From NCBI RefSeq assembly GCF_003818135.1, contig NZ_RPOH01000015.1:16211-80210 (forward strand): DNA of 64,000 bases. Reading direction: 5' to 3'. Of the stretch, positions 32,022 to 40,956 are shown piece by piece; within the stretch, counting starts at the first letter, position 1; every line of letters starts with the position of its first letter. The translations under genes were made by a program, and so were the position numbers. The notes under the pieces are model-generated. The model did not search any database. It was not told the DNA's origin and saw nothing but the letters and a program-made list of their open reading frames with translations. The DNA comes from Buttiauxella warmboldiae (lineage in GTDB: Bacteria > Pseudomonadota > Gammaproteobacteria > Enterobacterales > Enterobacteriaceae).

Positions 32022-34157
32022 ATGACGCCGCATGTGATGAAAAGAGACGGGTGCAAAGTGCCTTTCACTTCAGAGCGCATTAAAGAAGCTATTCTTCGTG
32101 CAGCTAAAGCAGCGGGAGTCGATGACGCAGACTATTGCAGCCGCGTCGCAGATATTGTCCGCGCTCAGATGGAAGGCCGCAGCCAGGTTGATATTGGTGA
32201 GATCCAGACGGCTGTAGAAAATCAGCTGATGGCCGGCGACTATAAGCAGCTGGCGCGCGCTTATATCGAATATCGCCACGACCGTGATATCGAGCGTGAG
32301 AAGCGTGGCCGTCTGAACCAGGAAATCCGCGGTCTGGTAGAACAAACCAACTCCGCTTTGCTCAATGAAAATGCCAATAAAGACAGCAAAGTTATTCCGA
32401 CGCAGCGCGACTTATTAGCCGGTATCGTGGCAAAACACTACGCTTCACAGCACCTGCTGCCGCGTGATGTGGTGCTGGCGCACGAACGCGGTGACATTCA
32501 CTATCACGACCTGGATTACTCGCCGTTCTTCCCGATGTTTAACTGCATGCTTATCGATCTCAAAGGCATGCTGACGCAAGGCTTTAAGATGGGGAATGCG
32601 GAGATTGAACCGCCAAAATCCATCTCTACCGCAACCGCCGTTACCGCGCAAATTATCGCCCAGGTTGCCAGCCACATTTACGGCGGCACCACGATTAACC
32701 GCATTGACGAGGTGCTGGCGCCGTTTGTGAGCGCAAGCTTTGAAAAGCATCGCCAGACGGCTGAAGAGTGGCAGATCCCGGATGCCAAAGGCTATGCGCT
32801 CTCGCGCACTGAAAAAGAGTGCTATGACGCCTTCCAGTCGCTGGAATATGAAGTCAACACCCTGCATACCGCCAACGGTCAGACGCCGTTTGTGACCTTT
32901 GGCTTTGGCCTGGGAACCAGCTGGGAATCGCGCCTGATCCAAACCTCGATTCTGCGCAACCGCATCGCGGGCCTGGGCAAAAACCGTAAAACGGCGGTGT
33001 TCCCAAAACTGGTCTTCGCCATTAAAGACGGCCTGAATCACAAAGCTGGCGATGCCAACTACGACATCAAACAGCTCGCGCTGGAGTGCGCCAGCAAGCG
33101 CATGTATCCCGATATTCTGAACTACGATCAGGTGGTAAAAGTCACCGGCTCGTTTAAAACGCCGATGGGCTGCCGTAGCTTCCTGGGTGTGTATGAAGAG
33201 AACGGCGAGCAGATTCACGATGGCCGTAACAATATCGGGGTGATCAGTCTGAACCTGCCGCGTATTGCGCTGGAGGCCAAAGGGGATGAAGCCACCTTCT
33301 GGCAGCTGCTCGATGAGCGCCTGGAGCTGGCTTATAAAGCCCTGATGACGCGCATCGCTCGCCTTGAAGGGGTGAAAGCTCGCGTGGCGCCAATCCTGTA
33401 TATGGAAGGGGCCTGCGGTGTGCGCCTGAAAGCAGACGATGACGTTGCGGAGATTTTCAAAAATGGCCGCGCGTCGATTTCCCTGGGCTACATCGGTATT
33501 CACGAAACGGTGAACGCGCTGTTCGGCAATCAGCACGTGTACGATAGCGCAGAGCTGCGTGCCAAAGCCGTCGCCATTGTCGAACGCCTGCGCCAGGCAA
33601 CCGACAGCTGGAAAGAGGAAACCGGCTACGGTTTCAGCCTGTACAGCACGCCGAGTGAAAACCTGTGCGACCGCTTCTGCCGTCTGGACACCGCCGAATT
33701 TGGCATTGTCCCGGGCGTGACGGATAAGGGCTATTACACCAACAGCTTCCATTTAGACGTTGAGAAGAAAGTTAACCCTTACGACAAAATCGATTTTGAA
33801 GCGCCGTATCCACCGATCGCGAATGGTGGTTTCATCTGTTATGGCGAATACCCGAACATCCAGCACAACCTGCAGGCGCTGGAAGATGTCTGGGATTACA
33901 GCTATCAACACGTGCCGTATTACGGCACCAATACGCCAATTGATGAGTGCTACGAGTGCGGCTTTACCGGTGAGTTTGAGTGCACCAGCAAAGGCTTCAC
34001 CTGCCCGAAATGCGGCAACCACGACGCCGCACGCGTCTCGGTAACGCGCCGCGTTTGTGGCTATCTCGGCAGCCCGGATGCACGTCCGTTTAACGCCGGT
34101 AAGCAAGAAGAGGTGAAGCGTCGCGTCAAGCATCTTGGCAACGGGCAGATTGGCTAA
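32022..34157 (+). CDS. nrdD: Anaerobic (class III) ribonucleoside-triphosphate reductase
   Basis: Oxygen-sensitive glycyl-radical enzyme that reduces ribonucleoside triphosphates for DNA synthesis in anaerobic growth. It has 711 residues (E. coli 712). An N-terminal ATP-cone lies at residues 1-95, then the ten-stranded barrel. The C-terminal zinc site 'CYECGFTGEFEC ... CPKCGNHD' and the radical loop 'RRVCGYLGSPDARPF' are intact; Gly680 corresponds to E. coli Gly681. ATG at 32022 follows TGGAGAA. Upstream FNR and NrdR sites fit anaerobic and nucleotide control. nrdG begins immediately after its stop. Confidence 0.98.
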   Translation: MTPHVMKRDGCKVPFTSERIKEAILRAAKAAGVDDADYCSRVADIVRAQMEGRSQVDIGEIQTAVENQLMAGDYKQLARAYIEYRHDRDIEREKRGRLNQEIRGLVEQTNSALLNENANKDSKVIPTQRDLLAGIVAKHYASQHLLPRDVVLAHERGDIHYHDLDYSPFFPMFNCMLIDLKGMLTQGFKMGNAEIEPPKSISTATAVTAQIIAQVASHIYGGTTINRIDEVLAPFVSASFEKHRQTAEEWQIPDAKGYALSRTEKECYDAFQSLEYEVNTLHTANGQTPFVTFGFGLGTSWESRLIQTSILRNRIAGLGKNRKTAVFPKLVFAIKDGLNHKAGDANYDIKQLALECASKRMYPDILNYDQVVKVTGSFKTPMGCRSFLGVYEENGEQIHDGRNNIGVISLNLPRIALEAKGDEATFWQLLDERLELAYKALMTRIARLEGVKARVAPILYMEGACGVRLKADDDVAEIFKNGRASISLGYIGIHETVNALFGNQHVYDSAELRAKAVAIVERLRQATDSWKEETGYGFSLYSTPSENLCDRFCRLDTAEFGIVPGVTDKGYYTNSFHLDVEKKVNPYDKIDFEAPYPPIANGGFICYGEYPNIQHNLQALEDVWDYSYQHVPYYGTNTPIDECYECGFTGEFECTSKGFTCPKCGNHDAARVSVTRRVCGYLGSPDARPFNAGKQEEVKRRVKHLGNGQIG

Positions 34158-34622
34158 GTGAATATGCATCAGTATTACCCGGTAGACATCGTGAATGGGC
34201 CGGGTACCCGCTGCACGCTGTTTGTCTCCGGCTGCGTGCATGAATGTCCCGGGTGCTATAACAAGAGCACCTGGCGGGTCAATTCAGGTGTGCCATTTAC
34301 CCAGCAAATGGAAGACCAGATCGTTGCCGATCTGAACGATACGCGTATTCGTCGCCAGGGGTTGTCGCTTTCGGGCGGCGACCCGCTGCATCCGCAAAAC
34401 CTCGCCGATGTACTGAAGCTGGTAAAACGGGTAATCGCGGAATGTCCCGGCAAAGATATCTGGATGTGGACGGGTTATAAAATTGATGAATTAACCGCGG
34501 CTCAGCGTGAAGTGGTGGATTTAATCAATGTGCTGGTCGACGGCAAATTTGTTCAGGATCTCAAAGACCCGGCGCTTATCTGGCGCGGCAGCAGCAATCA
34601 GGTTGTTCATTATTTGCGGTAA
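34158..34622 (+). CDS. nrdG: Anaerobic ribonucleotide reductase activase
   Basis: Radical-SAM enzyme that installs the glycyl radical on NrdD. It has 154 residues, the E. coli length. The CX3CX2C iron-sulfur motif is at Cys26, Cys30 and Cys33 ('GCVHECPGC'); 'SGGDPL' is the SAM-binding GGD/E-type motif. The start is GTG at 34158, immediately adjoining the nrdD stop; an ATG two codons later is possible but shorter than the family. It converges on yraR only 6 bp downstream, which is where gene order switches from the E. coli 96-min to the 71-min region. Confidence 0.97.
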   Translation: MNMHQYYPVDIVNGPGTRCTLFVSGCVHECPGCYNKSTWRVNSGVPFTQQMEDQIVADLNDTRIRRQGLSLSGGDPLHPQNLADVLKLVKRVIAECPGKDIWMWTGYKIDELTAAQREVVDLINVLVDGKFVQDLKDPALIWRGSSNQVVHYLR

Positions 34623-34628
34623 GCCTCT

Positions 34629-35270
34629 TTATGAGGCTGTTGCCCTTTCTCGTAACTGACGCGAGTCGAGAATATTCACCCCTTCGCACGCAGGTGCAAG
34701 CGCCGCGTGCAGCATCGCCTTTGCCACATCCCGCGCTTCAATAGACTTCCATTTTCCAGGCATAATTTTAAACAATGGCGCAAGCAACGCTTCGTTAAAG
34801 CGTTGCGATTCGCGATGCCCAAGCAACATGGACGGGCGCGCAATGGTCAGACACGGCCAGCTCTGCGCGATTAACGCTTCTTCCATTTTGCCTTTCACCC
34901 GATTGTAGAAAAACGGTGATTGACGGTTAGCCCCGATCGCGCTGACCACCAGCATATGCTTCGCGCCAAGACGCTGACCGGTAATTGCAGTATCGACCAC
35001 CAGCGTGTAATCCGCCAGCACAAACGCTTCTTTACTGCCCGCCTCGCGCAAAGTGGTGCCAAGGCAGCAAAAAACGACGTCCAGCGGTGCGCTTAATTGG
35101 GTGAGCACATCGCTTAATTGCGGATCGTGGGGATTGGTGACTTTATGCATCGGCGTCATCGGCCGCCGCGTCGCCGCAACGATATGGCTGACCTGTGGCT
35201 CATTAACCAGCATGCGTAACAGATGCCCGCCAATCAGGCCTGTGGCTCCGGTAATCAATACACGCGTCAT
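34629..35270 (-). CDS. yraR: YraR, NAD(P)-binding short-chain reductase-like protein
   Basis: Predicted Rossmann-fold protein of the extended SDR/atypical NAD(P)H-binding group; substrate unknown. It has 213 residues (E. coli 211). The dinucleotide motif '[13 protein letters not shown]' is at the N-terminus and '[23 protein letters not shown]' carries a Y-x3-K-like pair. A small hairpin AGCCTC/GAGGCT at 34622-34638 spans the convergent nrdG-yraR ends. It is divergent from yhbO across about 100 bp. Confidence 0.92.
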   Translation of the reverse strand: MTRVLITGATGLIGGHLLRMLVNEPQVSHIVAATRRPMTPMHKVTNPHDPQLSDVLTQLSAPLDVVFCCLGTTLREAGSKEAFVLADYTLVVDTAITGQRLGAKHMLVVSAIGANRQSPFFYNRVKGKMEEALIAQSWPCLTIARPSMLLGHRESQRFNEALLAPLFKIMPGKWKSIEARDVAKAMLHAALAPACEGVNILDSRQLRERATAS

Positions 35271-35371
35271 GGAAACTCCTTATTCAGATGAATCTAAGTC
35301 TAGCCCGCTCGCTTGCAAAGTCAGCCCCGTCGTCCAGGATTAATCACTGAAACCATCAAACCGGAGGCGCT

Positions 35372-35890
35372 ATGAGCAAGAAGATTGCAGTCTTGATCAC
35401 CGACGAATTTGAAGATGCTGAGTTTACCTCGCCTGCACAAGAGTTCCGCAAAGCGGGCCATGAAGTGGTGACCATTGATAAACAGGCGGGAAAAACGGTG
35501 ACCGGCAAAAGAGGCGAGGCAAAAGTCACTATCGACAAAGCTATTGATGAAGTACGGCCGGCTGATTTCGACGCCCTGCTGTTACCCGGCGGCCATTCAC
35601 CAGATACCCTGCGCGGGGATCAACGTTTCGTCACCTTCACGCGGGATTTTGTGAATAGCGGCAAGCCCGTATTTGCTATCTGTCACGGCCCGCAGCTTTT
35701 AATCAGCGCGGATGTCATTCGTGGGCGTAAATTAACCGCCGTGAAGCCTATTATTATTGACGTAAAAAATGCCGGAGCCGATTTTTACGATAAAGAAGTG
35801 GTGGTGGATAAGGACCAGCTGGTCACCAGCCGAACGCCGGGCGATCTGCCGGCATTTAATCGCGAGGCGCTGCGCCTGTTAGGGCGTTAG
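35372..35890 (+). CDS. yhbO: YhbO, DJ-1/PfpI-family protein (protein/nucleotide deglycase 2)
   Basis: DJ-1/ThiJ/PfpI-fold protein reported in E. coli to repair methylglyoxal-type glycation and to protect against stress; the deglycase activity has been debated. It has 172 residues, identical in length to E. coli. The nucleophile elbow '[10 protein letters not shown]' places the conserved Cys at 104, with the acidic partner in '[10 protein letters not shown]'. ATG at 35372 follows GGAGG. Its stop overlaps yhbP convergently by 4 bp. Confidence 0.95.
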   Translation: MSKKIAVLITDEFEDAEFTSPAQEFRKAGHEVVTIDKQAGKTVTGKRGEAKVTIDKAIDEVRPADFDALLLPGGHSPDTLRGDQRFVTFTRDFVNSGKPVFAICHGPQLLISADVIRGRKLTAVKPIIIDVKNAGADFYDKEVVVDKDQLVTSRTPGDLPAFNREALRLLGR

Positions 35891-36321
35891 CTTTCCCGCA
35901 GCCAGTGAAGTTTTTTCCCGAAGCCGAGAGTGTTGTCGGTCATTTTCAGTTCATCAAGCCGAATTTCCCACACCGGCGCCTTCATCACTCTCGCCACCGG
36001 GAAGCGCTTGCAGTAGCGATTACGAACGGCGGCTGCCGCCTCTTCCTCAATTAGCGTGATTTCGCCACGAAACTGTATGCCACGAATCAACGCAACCGTT
36101 TTGGGCTGCCCGTTGATGGTGCCAGCCACCCGCGCCTGTTTGCCAATTAGCTCGCCATGCCGGGTATGGGTTTCGCTTAGCAAATAAAAAGCGATTCGCT
36201 GTGCGTCGTATAAATAGAAGGCATTGGCGCACCATAAATCATCGTGACTGCCGACGCAGTATGTCAGTACATGCTGTTTGTTCAGCCAACGGCTGATGGC
36301 ATTGAGCGTTTCCATGAGCAA
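35887..36321 (-). CDS. yhbP: YhbP, flavin-binding split-barrel-like protein (UPF0306)
   Basis: Protein of the pyridoxamine-phosphate-oxidase-like split-barrel superfamily (UPF0306), function unknown. It has 144 residues (E. coli 147). Conserved family text includes '[19 protein letters not shown]', '[11 protein letters not shown]' and '[12 protein letters not shown]'. It converges on yhbO with a 4-bp overlap and is divergent from yhbQ over only 47 bp. Confidence 0.92.
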   Translation of the reverse strand: MLMETLNAISRWLNKQHVLTYCVGSHDDLWCANAFYLYDAQRIAFYLLSETHTRHGELIGKQARVAGTINGQPKTVALIRGIQFRGEITLIEEEAAAAVRNRYCKRFPVARVMKAPVWEIRLDELKMTDNTLGFGKKLHWLRES

Positions 36322-36368
36322 CCTGAAGAGTGATATTCTGCGGGAAACATCAATTATGCGCCTGACCT

Positions 36369-36677
36369 ATGTCTCTGTGGTATCTCTATTTAGTCCGCAC
36401 GCCAGATAACCGTTTATATACCGGTATTACCACCGATGTGGAACGCCGTTTCTCACAGCATCAGAGCGGTAAGGGTGCGAAAGCGTTACGGGGAAAAGGC
36501 GAGCTAGCCCTGGCCTTCAGCCATCCGGTGGGCGATCGTTCCAGCGCACTGCGCCTGGAGTATCGCATCAAACAGCTCACGAAGGGGCAGAAAGAGAAGC
36601 TGGTGACGGGAACCCTGGCTTTTGAAGACCTGCTGACAGGTCTTCAAAAGCGCCTGGAGATCAAAAAGCTCGATTGA
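36369..36677 (+). CDS. yhbQ: YhbQ, GIY-YIG endonuclease-domain protein
   Basis: Stand-alone GIY-YIG nuclease-domain protein of the UPF0213 family; DNA damage-related nuclease activity has been reported for homologues. It has 102 residues (E. coli 100). The motif reads 'WYLYLVR ... LYTGIT' near the N-terminus, followed by '[15 protein letters not shown]' with the catalytic Arg, and '[11 protein letters not shown]' with the metal-binding Glu. Its 3' end overlaps yhbS convergently by 17 bp. Confidence 0.94.
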   Translation: MSLWYLYLVRTPDNRLYTGITTDVERRFSQHQSGKGAKALRGKGELALAFSHPVGDRSSALRLEYRIKQLTKGQKEKLVTGTLAFEDLLTGLQKRLEIKKLD

Positions 36678-37167
36678 AGCGTTCGTGATATTCCACCAGC
36701 CCGGAAACACCGTTAAGCGCATCGTCGGCTAACGGATGGATCAGGAAGTGAGCTTCGGTATCAGGCCAGGCACAACGTAGGCCAAACTGTGCGGCGGGAA
36801 CAAAGCCAAAGCGCTGATACAGCGCCGCTTCACCTAAAGTCACCACCGCCGCATAGCCAAATTCATTGAGCGAATCCAGCCCTTCATACACCAGTTTCTT
36901 TGCCAGCCCCTGGCCGCGGTAAGCTTCATCTACGGCAAGGGGGGCCAGGCCCACCCACTGTAGCTCTTCACCTGCGACCGCAACCGGACTGAATGCGGCA
37001 TAACCGACAATCTGACCTTCCTCGTCCGTAGCAACCACGCCTAACGTCAGCAGGCCGTCTTCCCGTAAATCTTTCACCAAATCCGCTTCACCGTTGCCAT
37101 GGAAGGAACGGCGAAGTAAAGCATCAATGCCGGGAGCATCAATAGGTATTTCTACACGAATTAGCAT
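36661..37167 (-). CDS. yhbS: YhbS, GNAT-family acetyltransferase
   Basis: Predicted N-acetyltransferase of 168 residues (E. coli 167); a homologue has been linked to RNA/sRNA-related phenotypes, but the substrate is unknown. The acetyl-CoA segment '[19 protein letters not shown]' and the terminal '[11 protein letters not shown]' are clear. Its start overlaps the 3' end of ubiT by 7 bp on the same strand, so ubiT-yhbS form an operon, read divergently from ubiUV. Confidence 0.93.
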   Translation of the reverse strand: MLIRVEIPIDAPGIDALLRRSFHGNGEADLVKDLREDGLLTLGVVATDEEGQIVGYAAFSPVAVAGEELQWVGLAPLAVDEAYRGQGLAKKLVYEGLDSLNEFGYAAVVTLGEAALYQRFGFVPAAQFGLRCAWPDTEAHFLIHPLADDALNGVSGLVEYHERFNRAF

Positions 37168-37685
37168 GGCTCACCCACCGAGTTACGTTCTGGAACAGGT
37201 TTGTATTTCATCCCTGCTTCAACAAAATCAGCCAGTTGTAGCAACAGTATGCGTAAGGGTTTCGGCATCGCATCCAGCTCAATGGCATCCATTAAATTTT
37301 TGACGTACAGACCCAGCTCAGTATCACCTTCAATCATCAGGCGGCGCTGGAAAAACAGGGTATCGGGATCTTGCTTGCGGGCGGCGATCAGCAAAAGATC
37401 GTTGGCGGTGGCGCTAAAGCTCACATCCGCCGGGGCATCTTCACACACCACCAGCTTATTATCCTGGACTGAAGTCAGCCACTTCAGCCCGAGGTCGCGC
37501 ACTTCAATACTCAGCCAGCGTCCCTCAAGGAACTCGAGCTCGCCCTCTTCCATTGCCTGACGAAACTGCCAGCCCAGCACCTGTTCCAGCACCTGGCGCT
37601 TCAGAGCAAAGGGCGTCAGTTTAACCGGGGTTCTTAACAGTGACGGGCCAAGATGGACCAGGCGTGAACGCAATTTATCCAACAC
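37161..37685 (-). CDS. ubiT: UbiT, SCP2-domain ubiquinone biosynthesis accessory factor
   Basis: Lipid-binding protein (formerly YhbT) required for oxygen-independent ubiquinone synthesis; it binds prenylated intermediates. It has 174 residues, the E. coli length. An SCP2 sterol-carrier fold spans about residues 45-145 ('LEFLEGRWLSIEVRDLGL', 'DVSFSATANDLLLIA'). It is divergent from ubiU; the 248-bp gap 37686-37933 carries an FNR-like site. Confidence 0.95.
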   Translation of the reverse strand: MLDKLRSRLVHLGPSLLRTPVKLTPFALKRQVLEQVLGWQFRQAMEEGELEFLEGRWLSIEVRDLGLKWLTSVQDNKLVVCEDAPADVSFSATANDLLLIAARKQDPDTLFFQRRLMIEGDTELGLYVKNLMDAIELDAMPKPLRILLLQLADFVEAGMKYKPVPERNSVGEPC

Positions 37686-37761
37686 AAGCTTTACTCCTTG
37701 AGAAATTTAACCGCTATTTTGCCACACCAGCCATTCTCCGTAGCGGTGTAAATCAACAAGT

Positions 37762-37775
37762 TTGCGGGTTATCAA
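37762..37775. promoter_or_regulatory. FNR-like site between ubiT and ubiU
   Basis: TTGCG-GGTT-ATCAA matches the FNR consensus TTGAT-N4-ATCAA in 8 of 10 positions. A second, weaker half-site, CTGCC-TTAA-ATCAA, is at 37810-37823. E. coli ubiUV is reported to be FNR-controlled; which of these sites is active here is inference. Confidence 0.45.
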
Positions 37776-37933
37776 TACCACCAGTTTGATTTCATCAATA
37801 CGCCATTAGCTGCCTTAAATCAAAATTTGTCGCGGACGGGTTAACTAAAATCCCAGTTCGTTAACAATTTTGCCGCCCGACACCGGGTGGCAAGGGTGGC
37901 CCGCTAAGGCGACCCGATGATTCAGGATAAATT

Positions 37934-38929
37934 ATGGAGTTGCTTTGCCCAGCTGGAAACTTACCGGCGTTGAAAGCGGCCATCGATAATGGCGCCGATG
38001 CGGTTTACATTGGTCTTAAAGATGATACCAACGCTCGCCATTTTGCTGGACTGAATTTCACGGAGAAGAAACTGCAAGAAGCGGTGAGTTACGTGCATCA
38101 ACATCGCCGTAAACTGCACATCGCTATCAATACGTTTGCGCACCCGGACGGCTACGTGCGCTGGCAGCGAGCAGTGGATATGGCAGCGCAACTCGGAGCC
38201 GACGCGTTAATTCTTGCTGACCTCGCCATGCTTGAGTACGCGGCAGAACGTTATCCACACATTGAGCGCCACGTCTCGGTACAAGCCTCCGCCACCAATG
38301 AAGAAGCGATTCGTTTTTATCATCGCAACTTCGAGGTTGCGCGTGTTGTATTACCACGCGTGCTCTCTATCCATCAGGTCAAACAGCTAGCCCGGGTCAC
38401 GCCAGTGCCGCTGGAGGTTTTTGCATTCGGCAGCCTGTGCATCATGGCTGAAGGGCGCTGCTACCTCTCTTCCTATCTGACGGGTGAATCGCCGAATACC
38501 GTGGGCGCCTGCTCCCCGGCGCGCTTTGTGCGCTGGCAGCAAACACCGCAGGGGCTGGAATCACGCCTTAACGATGTGCTGATCGACAGATATCAGGATG
38601 GCGAAAACGCGGGTTATCCCACGCTGTGTAAAGGCCGCTACCTGGTTGACGATCAGAAATATCACGCGCTGGAAGAGCCAACCAGCCTGAACACCCTGGA
38701 GCTGCTGCCGGAGCTGCTGGCGGCCAATATTGCCTCGGTAAAAATCGAAGGCCGCCAGCGCAGCCCGGCCTATGTCAGCCAGGTGGCAAAAGTCTGGCGT
38801 CAGGCAATCGACCTGTGTATGGCCGATGCGGAAAACTATCGTGCTCAACCGGCATGGATGGAAGATCTCGGTGCGATGGCCGAAGGTACGCAAACCACTC
38901 TCGGTGCCTATCACCGTAAATGGCAGTAG
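37934..38929 (+). CDS. ubiU: UbiU, O2-independent ubiquinone hydroxylation protein
   Basis: U32-family protein (formerly YhbU) that with UbiV forms a 4Fe-4S heterodimer hydroxylating the ubiquinone ring without O2, probably using prephenate. It has 331 residues, the E. coli length. All four cluster cysteines are present: Cys169 and Cys176 ('SLCIMAEGRC'), then the Cys of 'GACSPARF' and 'TLCKGRY'. ATG at 37934 lies 8 bp before ubiV after its stop, forming an operon. Confidence 0.96.
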   Translation: MELLCPAGNLPALKAAIDNGADAVYIGLKDDTNARHFAGLNFTEKKLQEAVSYVHQHRRKLHIAINTFAHPDGYVRWQRAVDMAAQLGADALILADLAMLEYAAERYPHIERHVSVQASATNEEAIRFYHRNFEVARVVLPRVLSIHQVKQLARVTPVPLEVFAFGSLCIMAEGRCYLSSYLTGESPNTVGACSPARFVRWQQTPQGLESRLNDVLIDRYQDGENAGYPTLCKGRYLVDDQKYHALEEPTSLNTLELLPELLAANIASVKIEGRQRSPAYVSQVAKVWRQAIDLCMADAENYRAQPAWMEDLGAMAEGTQTTLGAYHRKWQ

Positions 38930-38937
38930 GAAAACCC

Positions 38938-39822
38938 ATGAAATATTCATTAGGGCCGGTGCTGTACTACTGGCCAAAAGAGACGCTGGAAAAATTCTAC
39001 CAGGCGGCGGCAAGCAGCAGCGCCGAGACCATCTATCTTGGCGAGTCGGTATGCAGCAAGCGCCGCGCTACCAAAACCGGCGACTGGCTGGATATGGCGA
39101 AAAGCCTCGCAGACCAGGGGAAACAGATTGTGCTTTCGACCCTTGCGCTGGTCCAGGCCCCGTCTGAATTAAACGAGCTGAAACGCTATGTCGAAAACGG
39201 CGATTTTCTGATTGAAGCCAACGATATTGGCGCGGTGAATATGGCGGCCGAGCGTAAGCTGCCCTTTGTCGCAGGCCATGCGCTTAACTGCTATAACGCG
39301 GTGACTCTCCGTCTGTTACTCAAGCAAGGGATGATTCGCTGGTGCATGCCGGTTGAGCTGTCGCGCGACTGGCTGGCGAATATGCTGGCTCAGTGTGATG
39401 AGCTGGGCATCCGCAACAAGTTTGAAGTGGAAGTGCTTAGCTACGGGCACCTGCCGCTAGCCTACTCCGCACGCTGCTTTACCGCGCGTTCAGAAGATAA
39501 GCCAAAAGATGAATGCGAAACCTGCTGCATTAAATATCCCGTCGGGCGCAACATGCTGTCGCAGGAAAACCAGCAGGTGTTTGTGCTCAACGGTATTCAG
39601 ACCATGAGCGGCTATGTATATAACCTCGGCAATGAGCTGGCATCGATGAAAGGCTTAGTCGATATGGTGCGCCTGTCGCCGATGGGTATGGAAACACTGC
39701 GCGTGCTGGAAGCCTTCCGTAAAAATGAGAATGGCAATGCTCCGTTGTCACTGGCGCAGCAAAGTGATTGTAATGGTTACTGGCGACGCGTGGCGGGCTT
39801 AGAACTGGTGACTCAGAGCTGA
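38938..39822 (+). CDS. ubiV: UbiV, O2-independent ubiquinone hydroxylation protein
   Basis: U32-family partner of UbiU (formerly YhbV). ATG at 38938 (MKYSLGPVLYYWPKET) gives 294 residues; the frame extends into ubiU but has no family match there. The 4Fe-4S ligands Cys39 ('ESVCSKRR'), Cys180 ('SARCFTAR'), Cys193 and Cys197 ('DECETCC') all align with E. coli UbiV. It is followed by an inverted repeat that includes the yhbW ribosome site. Confidence 0.96.
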   Translation: MKYSLGPVLYYWPKETLEKFYQAAASSSAETIYLGESVCSKRRATKTGDWLDMAKSLADQGKQIVLSTLALVQAPSELNELKRYVENGDFLIEANDIGAVNMAAERKLPFVAGHALNCYNAVTLRLLLKQGMIRWCMPVELSRDWLANMLAQCDELGIRNKFEVEVLSYGHLPLAYSARCFTARSEDKPKDECETCCIKYPVGRNMLSQENQQVFVLNGIQTMSGYVYNLGNELASMKGLVDMVRLSPMGMETLRVLEAFRKNENGNAPLSLAQQSDCNGYWRRVAGLELVTQS

Positions 39823-39827
39823 GAAAA

Positions 39828-39910
39828 GGCTCACTTTGTTACTTAATTGTTGGTAATTTTGCGTAATACTGAAAGGCAATTATCAGCAAACGAAACCAAC
39901 AAAGTGAGCC
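39828..39910 (+). promoter_or_regulatory. 13-bp inverted repeat enclosing the yhbW leader
   Basis: GGCTCACTTTGTT (39828-39840) is perfectly complementary to AACAAAGTGAGCC (39898-39910), with 57 bases between. The right arm holds the AAAGTGAG ribosome site of yhbW, whose ATG is at 39914. A transcript running through from ubiV would fold the site away; one started inside the loop would not. The regulatory meaning is inference. Confidence 0.5.
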
Positions 39911-39913
39911 GTT

Positions 39914-40924
39914 ATGTCTGACATCACCCAAGTTCCGTTCTCTCTACTCGATTTAGCCCCCATCCCACAAGGCGCAACGCCTCGTGATGCATTTCACCGC
40001 TCGCTGGATTTAGCGCGTCTTGCCGAACAGCGGGGTTACCACCGCTACTGGCTGGCCGAGCACCACAATATGACCGGTATCGCCAGCGCAGCAACATCCG
40101 TGCTGATTGGCTATCTGGCGGCGAACACCGAGACTTTACGCCTTGGCTCCGGCGGCGTGATGCTGCCGAACCATTCCCCGCTGGTGATTGCCGAGCAGTT
40201 CGGCACCCTGGAAACGCTCTATCCCGGACGTATTGATTTGGGATTAGGCCGCGCACCGGGCAGCGACCAGCGCACCATGATGGCGCTGCGCCGCCACATG
40301 AGTGGCGATATCGACAATTTCCCACGTGATGTGGGCGAGCTGATTTCGTGGTTTGACGCAACCGATCCAAACCCGGCGGTGCGCCCGGTTCCCGGCTATA
40401 ACGCGAAAATCCCCGTCTGGCTGCTGGGCTCCAGCCTTTATAGCGCACAGCTTGCCGCACAGCTCGGGCTGCCGTTTGCCTTTGCCTCACACTTTGCGCC
40501 CGATATGTTGTTCCAGGCGCTCCAGCTTTACCGCGCGCAGTTCAAACCCTCTGCTCGCCTGCAAAAACCCTATGCGATGGTGTGCATTAATATCATCGCC
40601 GCAGACAGTAACCGCGACGCCGAATTTCTGTTTACCTCGATGCAGCAAGCGTTTGTCAAATTGCGCCGTGGTGAAACAGGCCAGCTCCCGCCGCCGATTG
40701 AAAATATGGATAACTTCTGGAGCCCGGCGGAGAAGTATGGCGTGCAGCAGGCGCTGAGCATGTCGCTGGTGGGAGATAAAGCGAAAGTTCGCCACGGGCT
40801 GACTGCATTACTGCGGGAAACCCAGGCCGATGAAATTATGGTTAACGGGCAAATTTTTGATCCCCAGGCACGGCTACACTCATTTGATTTGGCGATGGAT
40901 GTGCATGAAAGTTTGACCAGTTAA
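39914..40924 (+). CDS. yhbW: YhbW, luciferase-like flavin monooxygenase family protein
   Basis: Predicted FMNH2-dependent monooxygenase of the bacterial luciferase family (TIM barrel), substrate unknown. It has 336 residues (E. coli 335). Family signatures are '[12 protein letters not shown]', '[20 protein letters not shown]' and '[12 protein letters not shown]'. It sits after ubiUV, as in E. coli, but the upstream inverted repeat may keep its translation independent. It converges on mtr across a strong hairpin. Confidence 0.93.
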   Translation: MSDITQVPFSLLDLAPIPQGATPRDAFHRSLDLARLAEQRGYHRYWLAEHHNMTGIASAATSVLIGYLAANTETLRLGSGGVMLPNHSPLVIAEQFGTLETLYPGRIDLGLGRAPGSDQRTMMALRRHMSGDIDNFPRDVGELISWFDATDPNPAVRPVPGYNAKIPVWLLGSSLYSAQLAAQLGLPFAFASHFAPDMLFQALQLYRAQFKPSARLQKPYAMVCINIIAADSNRDAEFLFTSMQQAFVKLRRGETGQLPPPIENMDNFWSPAEKYGVQQALSMSLVGDKAKVRHGLTALLRETQADEIMVNGQIFDPQARLHSFDLAMDVHESLTS

Positions 40925-40927
40925 TGA

Positions 40928-40953
40928 TGTCGCCCCTCAATGGAGGGGCGACA
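40928..40953. terminator. Bidirectional terminator yhbW/mtr
   Basis: TGTCGCCCCTC (40928-40938) and GAGGGGCGACA (40943-40953) form a perfect 11-bp stem with an AATG loop between the convergent stops, flanked by AT-rich sequence. Confidence 0.75.
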
Positions 40954-40956
40954 AAT

